This document shows positions 9,654 through 18,741 of a DNA stretch of 34,372 nucleotides, one piece after another. The DNA comes from Anaerolineae bacterium (lineage in GTDB: Bacteria; Chloroflexota; Anaerolineae; JACIWP01). The notes beneath the pieces were generated by a model that saw only the letters and a program-made list of their open reading frames with translations, did not search any database and was not told where the DNA came from. How positions within the stretch are numbered: position 1 is the first letter of the stretch; each line of letters starts with the position of its first letter. Location: positions 1 through 34,372 of the forward strand of contig JAPWUQ010000006.1 in the NCBI GenBank assembly GCA_028275445.1, given 5' to 3'. Made by a program: the position numbers and the translations under genes.

Positions 9654-11938
9654 TGCTCGGCACCGTATCCCCCTTCCCGGCGCCCGATGCGCCCCGCCGG
9701 CGCTTTTCCGAACGATGGCACCCCTGGCTGGTGGCCTCCGTCGTCGTGCTCTTCCTGGCGCTGGGGGTGGTGTACAACGTCACAGTGCCCATCTTCGAGG
9801 CGCCGGACGAGATCCAGCATTTCTATTACATCAAGCACCTGGCGGATGGGAAAGGCCTGCCGGTGCAGGGGACGGCCGAAAGCCGGCAGAGCTGGGCGCA
9901 GGAAGGGAGCCAGCCCCCACTGTATTATCTGCTGGGGGCGCTGGTCATCCGGGGCATGGACACCAGCGACGCCGGCGAGATCATCTGGCTCAACCCGCAG
10001 GCGAACATCGGCACGCCGCGCTATCCCGGCAACAAAAACCGCATCATCCACACGGAGCGGGAGGATTTCCCTTACGAGGGGACGGTCCAGGCGGTGCATG
10101 TCCTGCGGCTGTATTCCCTGCTGTGGGGATGCGGCACCGTTGTAATGACCTACTTCCTGGCGCGGGAGGTCTTGCGCCGGCGCGACCTGGCCCTGCTGAC
10201 GACAGCCTGCGTCGCGTTCACCCCTCAGTTCATCTTCATCCACAGCGCCGTATCCAACGACAGCCTGATCACCTTCCTGAGCACCCTGGGGGTCTGGCTG
10301 ATGGCGCGGATGCTGGGGAGCGAGCGGCCGGCCCGCTATGCGTTCCCCCTGGGATTGACGCTGGGGCTGGCCGCCCTGGCCAAGCTCAGCGGGCTGGCCC
10401 TGTGGGGGCTGGCCGGCCTGCTCCTGGCCTACCTGCTCTGGCGGCGGCGGCTTTCCTGGCCGCAGGCGTTCCTCGCCGGCTGTCTGATGGCCAGCCTCGC
10501 CCTGCTGATCGCCGGCCCCTGGTTCGTCCGCAACCTCACCCTCTACGGCGACCTGACCGGCCTGCGCCCGATGCTGGAAATCGTTGGCCGGCGCGCCGAC
10601 CGGCCGACCCTGGCGGACATCTGGGGCGAATTCCGCGGCCTGCGCATCTCCTTCTGGGGATTGTTCGGCTGGTTCAACATCCTCCTGCCCGAAGCCGTGT
10701 ACAAGGTGCTGGACGGCATCACCCTGCTGGCCGGCCTGGGACTGGTCTTCGGCGCGCTGCGCCGGCGCAGTGCACCGCTGGCACGCCGGCCGGCCGCCGC
10801 CCTGATGGGCGCCTGGCTGACGCTGACGTGTATCTCCCTGGTGCGCTGGACCACCATCACCATGGGCACCCAGGGGCGCCTGCTCTTCCCTGCCATGGCC
10901 GCGTTCATGATCCTTCTGGTGATGGGATTGGCGCAGTGGTGGCCGGAAGAATGGCGGTTCCGAGGGCTCCTGCCCCTGCCGGCCGGCCTGCTGGCCCTGT
11001 CCATCCTCAGCCCTTTCCTGGTCATTCAGCCGGCCTACGCGCGCCCGCCGATATTGACGGAGCAGGAGGTGCCGGCCGCGGCGCGCATTGACCCCCTGAC
11101 CTTCGGGGAAAGCATCCGACTGGTGGGCCTGGAAATCTCGGGGGCGGAAGTATACCCCGGGGAAAGCGTGCATGTCACCCTGTACTGGGAGTGCCTGGCC
11201 TCCATGCAGGAGGATTACAACATCACCGTGAAACTGTGGGGCAGGAGCATGCAGATCGTCGGGGCAGTGGATACATACCCCGGCTGGGGGACATACCCGA
11301 CCAGCCTGTGGCTGCCCGGCCAGGTGGTGAAGGATCGGTATGAGATTGCCGTTGACCCTCAGGCATTGGCCCCCTCGCTGTTGCGCCTGGATGTCGGCGT
11401 GTATCCCCTGGATACGATGGAGCGCCTGCCGGCCTACGACGCCGCCGGCCGACTGCTGTCCCTGCCCACGATTGCCGGCGTCCTCCGATTGGCGCCAAAG
11501 GGGCCGGCGTCGTATACTATCCCGTACCCGACGCGATTCCGCTGGGAGAACGGGATGGTGTTGGATGGTTACGCGCTGGAAGGGGCCACGGTTCGCGCCG
11601 GCGGCATCCTGCAACTGCAGGCATTCTGGCATACGGAGCGCGCGCTGGAGGAGGAGTACACGGTCTTCGTCCACCTGGTGGACCGGGCCGGCCGCATATG
11701 GAGCCAGCATGATAAGCCACCCCTCGATGGGGATTACCCCACGTTGTTCTGGCGGCCCGGCGAAATGGTGATGGATACCTTCTATCTCTCGCTGGCCGGC
11801 GTGCCGGCCGGCACCTACTGGTTGGAGGTGGGGTTATATCCTTCGGACAGCGCCTCCCATCCGCTGGCGCTGGTGGACGATGACGGAGCATCTCTCGGGA
11901 ACCGAATCTGGCTGACGCCCATACGGGTTCAGCAGTGA
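9650..11938 (+). CDS. GT39/PMT-like multi-pass membrane glycosyltransferase with C-terminal tandem beta-sandwich-like region
   Basis: MMLGTVSPF... then TM helix, VPIFEAPDEIQHFYYIKHLADG, SQPPLYYLLGALV, many hydrophobic segments; ATGA overlap with the upstream gene. ORF track start 9317 is in the wrong gene. Confidence 0.78.
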   Translation: MMLGTVSPFPAPDAPRRRFSERWHPWLVASVVVLFLALGVVYNVTVPIFEAPDEIQHFYYIKHLADGKGLPVQGTAESRQSWAQEGSQPPLYYLLGALVIRGMDTSDAGEIIWLNPQANIGTPRYPGNKNRIIHTEREDFPYEGTVQAVHVLRLYSLLWGCGTVVMTYFLAREVLRRRDLALLTTACVAFTPQFIFIHSAVSNDSLITFLSTLGVWLMARMLGSERPARYAFPLGLTLGLAALAKLSGLALWGLAGLLLAYLLWRRRLSWPQAFLAGCLMASLALLIAGPWFVRNLTLYGDLTGLRPMLEIVGRRADRPTLADIWGEFRGLRISFWGLFGWFNILLPEAVYKVLDGITLLAGLGLVFGALRRRSAPLARRPAAALMGAWLTLTCISLVRWTTITMGTQGRLLFPAMAAFMILLVMGLAQWWPEEWRFRGLLPLPAGLLALSILSPFLVIQPAYARPPILTEQEVPAAARIDPLTFGESIRLVGLEISGAEVYPGESVHVTLYWECLASMQEDYNITVKLWGRSMQIVGAVDTYPGWGTYPTSLWLPGQVVKDRYEIAVDPQALAPSLLRLDVGVYPLDTMERLPAYDAAGRLLSLPTIAGVLRLAPKGPASYTIPYPTRFRWENGMVLDGYALEGATVRAGGILQLQAFWHTERALEEEYTVFVHLVDRAGRIWSQHDKPPLDGDYPTLFWRPGEMVMDTFYLSLAGVPAGTYWLEVGLYPSDSASHPLALVDDDGASLGNRIWLTPIRVQQ

Positions 11939-11956
11939 GGATAGGCAGGACACGGC

Positions 11957-13453
11957 ATGCGGGCAAACCGGGCAGTGGACAGACTGCAGGAGATATTCTT
12001 TGGGCAGGACCGCCGGCTGGCCCTGGCGGCGCTGACGCTGGTGATCATCGGCGCCGGCCTGCTGGTGGGCGCCTACGTGGCCGCGCTGGGGCCACTGCTC
12101 GCGGCGGCCCTCTCCATCGCCCTGGTAGTTGGCCTGTTGATGCTGCGCAGTACGCAGTGGGGCTTTTTCGCCGTGGTCACGGTGGCCTGCCTCCTGCCCT
12201 TCGGCGCCCTGCCGGTGGACATCGGCTTCCGGCCCACGTTCCTGGACCTGGTGCTGGTGGTGCTGTACTTCGTCTGGGTCAGCGCCTATGTCACCGGCCG
12301 GCGCAAGGAGTTCATCGCCTCACCGCTGGGATGGACGGTTTTCCTTTTTATGGCGCTGGCCTGCGCCTCGTTCATCGCCGGCCTGACCCATACCCGCCTG
12401 ACGATGTACGTCCTGCGCCACTTCGCTGAAATCCTCATCGCCATCGGGCTGTTCTTCGTGGTGCTGAACACCATCCGCACGCCGGCACAGCTCCGCCAGG
12501 TCCTGCAGGCCACCGCCCTGGCCGGCACCTTTGAAGCGGCCATCGGCATCTTCCTGTACGTTATCCCGCCGGCATGGTCCATCCGCCTGCTCTCCGCCCT
12601 GGGGCGCTTCAACTACCCCACCGGCGCCGGCGTCCTGCGCTATATCGAGGACAATCCCGAGCTGCCCATGCGCGCCATCGGCACGTCCGTGGACCCCAAT
12701 GTCCTTGGTGGGCTGATGGTGCTCATCGGGGGACTGCTGGTCCCCCAGCTCTTCGCCCGCCGGCCGCTGTTCCGCCGCTGGATAAGCGCCGGCATGCTCC
12801 TGCTGGTGGTCACCTGTCTGTACCTGACCTATTCGCGCGCCGCCCTGCTGGGATTTGCGGCCGCCTCCCTGCTGGTGGCGGTCCTGCGCTACCGCAAACT
12901 GCTCATCCTGCTGGTCATCGCCGGCCTGCTCTTCTTCCTGCTCCCGCAGACCCAGGACTATGTGACGCGCCTGATCGAGGGACTGCAGGCGCAGGACCGC
13001 GCCACGCAGATGCGCCTGGGAGAGTACAAGGATGCCCTCATCCTCATCTCCCGCTATCCCTGGTTCGGCGTGGGGTTCGCCGGCACCCCCGATATTGACA
13101 CCTATTTGGGCGTCTCCAGCGCCTATCTGCTGATGGCCGAACAGATGGGTCTGGTCGGGGTGGGCGTGTTCCTGCTGTTCCTGGTGCGGCTGTACCTGGC
13201 GGTCTGGCGGGGATGGCGCCGCGTGCGCGCTCATCAAAATGAAGAGCTGGAGCCGCTGATGCTGGGCGCCTGGGCCGGCCTTTCCGGCGCGCTGGTGGCC
13301 GGCGTCCTGGACCATTATTTCTTCAACTTCGACTTTCCGCATTCGGTGACCCTCTTCTGGCTGTTCATCGGCTGGTGCGCCGCGGCGGCGTATATGGCCC
13401 TGCAGGCGCCGGCCTCATCCGTATCTGGTGGAGGAGCGCATGCCGCTGGTTGA
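11957..13453 (+). CDS. O-antigen ligase/polymerase-like (Wzy/WaaL) membrane protein
   Basis: About 10 or more hydrophobic segments; YLTYSRAALLGFAAASLLVAVL and GVGFAGTPDIDTYLGVSSAYLLMAEQMGLVGVGVFLLFLV resemble the Wzy_C domain. Confidence 0.82.
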   Translation: MRANRAVDRLQEIFFGQDRRLALAALTLVIIGAGLLVGAYVAALGPLLAAALSIALVVGLLMLRSTQWGFFAVVTVACLLPFGALPVDIGFRPTFLDLVLVVLYFVWVSAYVTGRRKEFIASPLGWTVFLFMALACASFIAGLTHTRLTMYVLRHFAEILIAIGLFFVVLNTIRTPAQLRQVLQATALAGTFEAAIGIFLYVIPPAWSIRLLSALGRFNYPTGAGVLRYIEDNPELPMRAIGTSVDPNVLGGLMVLIGGLLVPQLFARRPLFRRWISAGMLLLVVTCLYLTYSRAALLGFAAASLLVAVLRYRKLLILLVIAGLLFFLLPQTQDYVTRLIEGLQAQDRATQMRLGEYKDALILISRYPWFGVGFAGTPDIDTYLGVSSAYLLMAEQMGLVGVGVFLLFLVRLYLAVWRGWRRVRAHQNEELEPLMLGAWAGLSGALVAGVLDHYFFNFDFPHSVTLFWLFIGWCAAAAYMALQAPASSVSGGGAHAAG

Positions 13454-14453
13454 GGAGTTTGTGAAGGCCTTCGGCGTCTGGGACGTGGCCCAGCCGTATA
13501 TCGAGCGCATCGTGGAAGAGCCGGAAATGCGCCTCATCGTCGCCATGCGTGGACAGGCGCTGACGGTCGAAGAGGCCGCCGAACGCCTGGGGATGGCGCC
13601 GGCAGAGGCCGCGGCGTTCCTCGAACGCTGTTATCAGCGCGGCATGGTGCATAAGCAGGAGGGGGAAGACGGCGTCCGGTATGCGTCGGCCGATTTCTAC
13701 ACGCGCCTCGACTACTTTATCCGCTTCGGCGAATGGAAGCAGTTGCCGGCGGAGGCCCGCCGTGCCCTGGATGAGCGCTATGTGCGCGAATACGCCGCCC
13801 GGGTGCGCCCGACGGTCGAGGCGCGCATGCGCGGCGAGGAGACCGAAGCGCATCTGCACAACGACGCGGTGATGCTCCTGCCGGAAGTCGAGGAGATGGT
13901 CGAGGCGGCCCAGGAGATCATCGTCCTGCCGTGCGACTGCCGGCTGGCCGGCGAGCACTGCGACCGCCCCATCGAGGTCTGCATCTGGATGGATGACCTG
14001 GCGCGCGGCATGCTGGCGCGGGGACACGGCCGGCGGATCACTTCCGAGGAAGCGCGCCAGCTCCTTCGCTGGGCGGACAAAAAGGGCCTGATGCACACGG
14101 CTGACCCGAACTGGCGGGAACACGGCCTGACGGCCATCTGCAACTGCTGTGCCTGTGACTGCTACCCCTTCCGCGCCGCCGGCATGCTGGGAAGCAAGGG
14201 AACCTGGCCGCGCTCGCGCTATATCGCCGCGTATGACCGGGACAGGTGCAATCTGTGCGGCGCCTGCGTGCGGCGCTGTCATTTCGGCGCCTTCTCGTTC
14301 GATGGAACCACGGTCATGGTGGAGGGGAAGGAGCGCCGCAACGTGGTGTATGAGCCGGCGCTCTGTTGGGGCTGTGGGCTGTGTGCCAACACCTGCCCCA
14401 CCCAGGCCATCCGCATGGAACCGCTCTCCTCTGGAGGGGATTCTTCCGCATGA
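13440..14453 (+). CDS. Cys-rich 4Fe-4S ferredoxin-type protein with N-terminal winged-helix-like region
   Basis: ATG at 13440 with GGAGG upstream. Cys motifs: CDCRLAGEHCDRPIEVC, CNCCACDC, CNLCGACVRRCHFGAF, CWGCGLCANTCPTQAI. N-terminal QALTVEEAAERLGMAPAEAAAFLERCYQRGMVHKQ resembles an HTH. Confidence 0.82.
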   Translation: MPLVEEFVKAFGVWDVAQPYIERIVEEPEMRLIVAMRGQALTVEEAAERLGMAPAEAAAFLERCYQRGMVHKQEGEDGVRYASADFYTRLDYFIRFGEWKQLPAEARRALDERYVREYAARVRPTVEARMRGEETEAHLHNDAVMLLPEVEEMVEAAQEIIVLPCDCRLAGEHCDRPIEVCIWMDDLARGMLARGHGRRITSEEARQLLRWADKKGLMHTADPNWREHGLTAICNCCACDCYPFRAAGMLGSKGTWPRSRYIAAYDRDRCNLCGACVRRCHFGAFSFDGTTVMVEGKERRNVVYEPALCWGCGLCANTCPTQAIRMEPLSSGGDSSA

Positions 14454-15823
14454 CGCGCATCGTGCGGGTGCTGGCTGTGCCGGCCTCTGGCGGCTATTAT
14501 TACGAGGACCTGGCCGCGCTTCAGGCGCGCCATATCCCGGTCGAGGAGCGCTACACCGCGCCGGCGGTCACGCCCGGCTTCCGCTTCGTGCGCGAGCCAG
14601 CCGAGGCGGTTTCGGTGGGCCTGGTGCTGGACGACGGCCAGGTAGCCTGGGGGGACTGCGTCGGTGTGGCCTACAGCGGCAAGGCCGGCCGCTTCCCGCC
14701 CTTCCGCGCCGCCGAGGGGACGGCGGTCATCCAGCAGGTGGTGGCGCCGTTCCTGGAAGGCCGGCCGGTAGCCAGCTTTCGCGAGCTGGCCGGCGGTCTC
14801 GATGCCCTGCGCCAGGTGGTGGAGGAGCGCCGGCCCCTGCCGCGCCCGCCGCGCGCCGGGCGCCTTTCGCGGCGCGAGTTCCTGACCGCGCCGGCGCGCC
14901 TGCTGGCGCCGGAAGAAGAGCCGCCGATGGAAACTGTGCGCCAGGAGCGCCCCCTCCATCCGGCGATCCATTACGGCGTCACCCAGGCGCTCCTGCGCGC
15001 TGTGGCGCTGTCGCGCCGGCTAACCATGGCGGAAGTCATTGCGGAGGAATGGGGACTGCCGGCGCCCGAATCCCCGGTGCCCATTCATGCCCAGTGCGGC
15101 GGTGACCGCTATCACGGCGCGGACAAGATGATCGCGCGCCGGCTGGCCTCCCTGCCGCATGCCCTGGTGGACGATATTGATGAGCAGTTAGGGCCGAATG
15201 GGGGACGCCTGATCCAGTATGCCCGATGGCTGCGCAGCCGCGTCGAGGCCCTTGGTGGGCCGGAGTACCGCCCGACCATCCATTTGGACGTGCACGGCGC
15301 GCTGGGTAAAATCTATAACAACGTGCTGGGCAAGGTGCTGGGCGACCTGTACGCGCTGGAGCTGGCGGTGGCCCCCCTGCCCCTGCGGGTGGAAAGCCCG
15401 GTCATCATGGAGACTCTGCCGGCGCAGTTGGAGGCACTGCGCTCCCTGCGCGATTATATCCGCATCCGCAAGATGCGGGTGCAGATCGTGGCCGACGAAT
15501 GGGCCAACACCCTGGAGGATATCCGGCAGTTCATCGCCACACGCGCCGCAGATATGATCCAGATCAAAATGCCCGACATGGGCGGGATTCACCACACGGT
15601 GGAGGCGGTGCTGGCCTGTAAGGCCGCCGGCATCGGCGCCTTCCTGGGCGGAAGCTGTGTGGAGACGGACCTCTCCGCCAGAGCGGCGGTGCATGTTGCC
15701 CTGGCGACCCAGCCGGCGATGATGCTGGCGCGCCCGGGCATGGGCGTGGACGAGGCGATCATGATCGTCCAGAACGAGATGGCGCGTGCGCTGGCCTGCA
15801 TCCGCGGCCGGCGGGGAACATAG
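14450..15823 (+). CDS. Methylaspartate ammonia-lyase homologue (enolase superfamily), divergent active-site pocket
   Basis: VLDDGQVAWGDCVGVAYSG, HPAIHYGVTQALLRAVA, IHAQCGGDRYHGADKMI, LPHALVDDIDEQLG, IHLDVHGALG, VADEWANTLEDI, MIQIKMPDMGGI, GAFLGGSCVETDLSA, LARPGMGVDEAIMIV align with MAL family motifs; ATGA overlap with the 4Fe-4S gene. ORF track start 14366 corrected to 14450. Confidence 0.88.
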   Translation: MTRIVRVLAVPASGGYYYEDLAALQARHIPVEERYTAPAVTPGFRFVREPAEAVSVGLVLDDGQVAWGDCVGVAYSGKAGRFPPFRAAEGTAVIQQVVAPFLEGRPVASFRELAGGLDALRQVVEERRPLPRPPRAGRLSRREFLTAPARLLAPEEEPPMETVRQERPLHPAIHYGVTQALLRAVALSRRLTMAEVIAEEWGLPAPESPVPIHAQCGGDRYHGADKMIARRLASLPHALVDDIDEQLGPNGGRLIQYARWLRSRVEALGGPEYRPTIHLDVHGALGKIYNNVLGKVLGDLYALELAVAPLPLRVESPVIMETLPAQLEALRSLRDYIRIRKMRVQIVADEWANTLEDIRQFIATRAADMIQIKMPDMGGIHHTVEAVLACKAAGIGAFLGGSCVETDLSARAAVHVALATQPAMMLARPGMGVDEAIMIVQNEMARALACIRGRRGT

Positions 15824-15827
15824 GGCC

Positions 15828-15913
15828 TTCTCCCCTTCCCCGCCGTGCGGGGAAGGGGTTGGGGGATGAGGCATTCTCCCCCCGCCGTGCGGCGAAGGGG
15901 CCGGGGGATGGGG
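15828..15913. repeat. Two imperfect tandem copies of a GC-rich palindromic intergenic element
   Basis: Copy 1, 15828-15870: ttctCCCCTTCCCCgccgtgcGGGGAAGGGGttgggggatgagg (perfect 10-bp stem, 15832-15858). Copy 2, 15874-15913: ttctccccccgccgtgcggcgaaggggccgggggatgggg, followed by TTTTT. Offset 46 bp. Confidence 0.8.
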
Positions 15914-15943
15914 TTTTTACAATATTGACCGGAGGAAACAGCC

Positions 15944-17380
15944 ATGGTCCTGCAGAGCAATTACGTGATGTACCTGACCCCTCAGTTCCGCAAGCTCTCC
16001 AACGACCAGCTTGCGCAGATCCACAACGCCAGCCTGGAGATCCTGGACCGCACCGGCGTCTGCCTGTACGAGGAGGAAGCGCTGAACCTGTTGAAAAAGG
16101 CCGGCGTCAAGGTGGAAGACGGCAACCGCGTGCGCATCCCGCCCGGACTGGTCGAATGGGCCCTCTCCATCGCTCCCAAGCGGGTCGTGCTGTGCGACCG
16201 CAACGGCCGGCGCGTCATGCCGCTGGAACGCAACAACGTCTTCTTCGGGCCAGGCTCCGACTGCCCGAATATCCTGGACCACCGCACCGGGGAGCGCCGG
16301 CGCGGCACCCTGCGCGATATCGAAGAGGGCATCCGCCTCTGCGACGCACTGCCCAACATTGATTTCCTCATGTCCATCTGCATCGCCTCCGACATCGACC
16401 AGCAGGTGGCCGACCGCTATCAGATGCGCGCCATGCTGATGAACAGCACCAAGCCCATCCTCTTCGTCACCACCGAGTTTGAGGGCACGGTGGACGCCAT
16501 CAAGATGGCCGAGGCGGTCGCCGGCGGTGAGGAGGAACTGCGCCGCAACCCCATCTGCGCCCTGTACATCAACGTCACCTCGCCGCTCCGCCACAATACC
16601 GAGGCCCTGCAGAAACTGCTCTTCATGGCCGGCAAGGGCCTGCCCACCACCTATACCCCGGTGGTCCTGCGCGGCATCAGCGGCCCGGTGACGCCGGCCG
16701 GCGCGCTGGCCCTGGCCAACGCCGGCGAACTGGCCGGCCTGGTCATCGCCCAGCTCAAGCGCGAGGGGGCGCCCATCATCCTCAGCGGCGGCACCAACGA
16801 TATGCTGGACATGCGCACCCTGGGCGACGTGTACGCCGCGCCCGAGAATCGCGTCATGTTCGTCGAGATGGCCCATTATTACGGTCTGCCGGTCTTCGGG
16901 TTGGGCGGCGCCAGCGACTCCAAGCTTCCCGATGAGCAGGCGGCGGCCGAAGCGGCCTTCTCGCTCATCCTGGAAGCACTGGCCGGCACCCACCTGGTGC
17001 ACGACGTGGGCTACCTGGAGTCAGGCATGACCAACTCCTTCGAGCAGATCGTCATTTGCGACGAGCTGATCAACTACGTCAAGCGCTTCATGCAGGGCCT
17101 GGTCGTCAACGAGGAGACCCTGGCGCTGGACGTGATTGACCAGGTGGGGCCGCACGGCGATTTCCTGGGCACAGAGCACACCGCCCGGCACTATAAAGAG
17201 GATTGGTACCCACGCCTGTTGGACCGCAATGATTTCGACACCTGGAAGGCCGCCGGCGGCAAGACCCTGCGCCAGCGCGCCCGCGAGCGGGTGGAAGAGA
17301 TCCTCTCCAGCCATCGGCCGGAGCCCCTGCCGAAGGACGTACAGGCGAAAATTGACGCCATTGTGGAGGGGGCGCATTGA
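15944..17380 (+). CDS. MttB superfamily (trimethylamine methyltransferase family) corrinoid protein methyltransferase, non-pyrrolysine type
   Basis: LSNDQLAQIHNASLEILDRTGVCLYEEEALNLLKKAGVKVE (MttB N-terminus), FGPGSDCPNILDHRTGERR, FGLGGASDSKLPDEQAAAEAA, complete ORF without an in-frame amber; SD CCGGAGGAAAC. Confidence 0.9.
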   Translation: MVLQSNYVMYLTPQFRKLSNDQLAQIHNASLEILDRTGVCLYEEEALNLLKKAGVKVEDGNRVRIPPGLVEWALSIAPKRVVLCDRNGRRVMPLERNNVFFGPGSDCPNILDHRTGERRRGTLRDIEEGIRLCDALPNIDFLMSICIASDIDQQVADRYQMRAMLMNSTKPILFVTTEFEGTVDAIKMAEAVAGGEEELRRNPICALYINVTSPLRHNTEALQKLLFMAGKGLPTTYTPVVLRGISGPVTPAGALALANAGELAGLVIAQLKREGAPIILSGGTNDMLDMRTLGDVYAAPENRVMFVEMAHYYGLPVFGLGGASDSKLPDEQAAAEAAFSLILEALAGTHLVHDVGYLESGMTNSFEQIVICDELINYVKRFMQGLVVNEETLALDVIDQVGPHGDFLGTEHTARHYKEDWYPRLLDRNDFDTWKAAGGKTLRQRARERVEEILSSHRPEPLPKDVQAKIDAIVEGAH

Positions 17381-18741
17381 TGGATGGCACGGCCCTGGTC
17401 GCCCAGTTCATCGCCGGCACACGCTGGGAGCACCTGCCGCCGGCGGTACAGCGCAAGGCGCGCCTGACCCTGCTGGATGCCCTGGGGGCGGCGCTGGCCG
17501 GCCTGCAGGCTCCCGTGGCGCGCATCACCGCCGAATTTGCGGAGGAGACCTGGCCCGGCGAGCAGGCGACCATCCTGGGGAGCGGCCGGCGGGCATCCGC
17601 CGCCGGCGCGGCCTTCGCCAATGGCTATGCCGCCAACGCCATCGACATTGACGACTGCGCGCTTTACACCAAAGGGCACCCTGGCGCGCAGATTTTCCCC
17701 ACGGCGCTGGCGCTGTCCGAGGCGCTGGGGCGGAGCGGGGCGGAGATGCTGGCCGGCATGGTGGTCGGCTACGAGGTGGCCCACCGCGCTGCCCGCATTT
17801 GGCATGCGGCGCACCGCGAGTATCAGGCCTGCGGCTCGTGGGGATCGGTGGCCTGCGCGGCGGTGGCATCGCATCTGATGGGCCTGCCGCCGGCGCAGAT
17901 ACAACACGCCCTGGGCATCGCCGAATACCACGCGCCTAACCTGCCCATGATGCGCGACATTGACCATCCGGCCATGGTCAAGCACGGCATCGGCTGGGGA
18001 GCGATGAACGGCATCCTGTCCGCCCAACTGGCGGCGCGCGGTTTCACCGGCATTCCCAGCCTGTTCAGCCTCGAGACCTATGCCGATTGGGTGAACGACA
18101 TCGGCCGGCATTTCATCATGGTGGACGGCGTCATCTTCAAGACCTACTGCGCCTGCGCCTGGGGCCACGCCAGCTTTGACGCGGCGCGCCGGCTGGTGGA
18201 TGAACACCATATCCGCATCGAGGATATCAGCCACATCCGCATCGAGACCTTCCATAATGCCGTGCGGCTGGGCGCCAACCTGCCGGCCACCACCGAGGAA
18301 GCCCAGTTCAACGTGGCCTGGCCGCTGGCCTGTCTGCTGGTGGATGGGGAGATCGGGCCGGCGCAGGTGCTGGAAGAGCGCCTGCAGGACGAGCGCCTGC
18401 GCGAGCTGGCGAGCAAGGTGGAGCTGGTGGAGTCGCCGGAATACACCGCGTTATACGAGAAGATGGCGCGCGGGGAGGCCGGCGGCAAATACCTGAGCAG
18501 TGTCACCATCACCCTGCGCGACGGCCGCACATTCCGCAGTGGGCCGGTCGAAGGGAACATCGCGTACCCTCAGCCCTGGGATGAGGAAAAGGCGGAGCGC
18601 AAGTTCCGCTGGCTGGCCGGCCGCCTCCTGCCGGCGGATTTCATCGAACACGTGCTGGAAACGGTCCGGCAGTTCGAGGCACTGCCCGACGTGAGGCCCT
18701 TTGTGGCCGCGCTGTGCGAGCATCTCCCAAGGATCGGGTGA
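17377..18741 (+). CDS. MmgE/PrpD family protein
   Basis: ARLTLLDALGAALAG-type N-terminus, NGYAANAIDIDDCALYTKGHPGAQIFPTALALSEA, PAMVKHGIGWGAMNGILSAQLAARGFTG, VIFKTYCACAWGHASFDAARRL; ATGA overlap with the MttB gene. Confidence 0.9.
   Translation: MMDGTALVAQFIAGTRWEHLPPAVQRKARLTLLDALGAALAGLQAPVARITAEFAEETWPGEQATILGSGRRASAAGAAFANGYAANAIDIDDCALYTKGHPGAQIFPTALALSEALGRSGAEMLAGMVVGYEVAHRAARIWHAAHREYQACGSWGSVACAAVASHLMGLPPAQIQHALGIAEYHAPNLPMMRDIDHPAMVKHGIGWGAMNGILSAQLAARGFTGIPSLFSLETYADWVNDIGRHFIMVDGVIFKTYCACAWGHASFDAARRLVDEHHIRIEDISHIRIETFHNAVRLGANLPATTEEAQFNVAWPLACLLVDGEIGPAQVLEERLQDERLRELASKVELVESPEYTALYEKMARGEAGGKYLSSVTITLRDGRTFRSGPVEGNIAYPQPWDEEKAERKFRWLAGRLLPADFIEHVLETVRQFEALPDVRPFVAALCEHLPRIG

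Noticed and set aside
14450-15823. Standard methylaspartate (glutamate fermentation) pathway
   Set aside because: No glutamate mutase subunits or mesaconase recognised in the window, and pocket residues differ from characterised MAL.
15944-17380. Pyrrolysine-containing MttB
   Set aside because: The reading frame is complete to 17380 without an in-frame TAG, so no Pyl read-through is needed.
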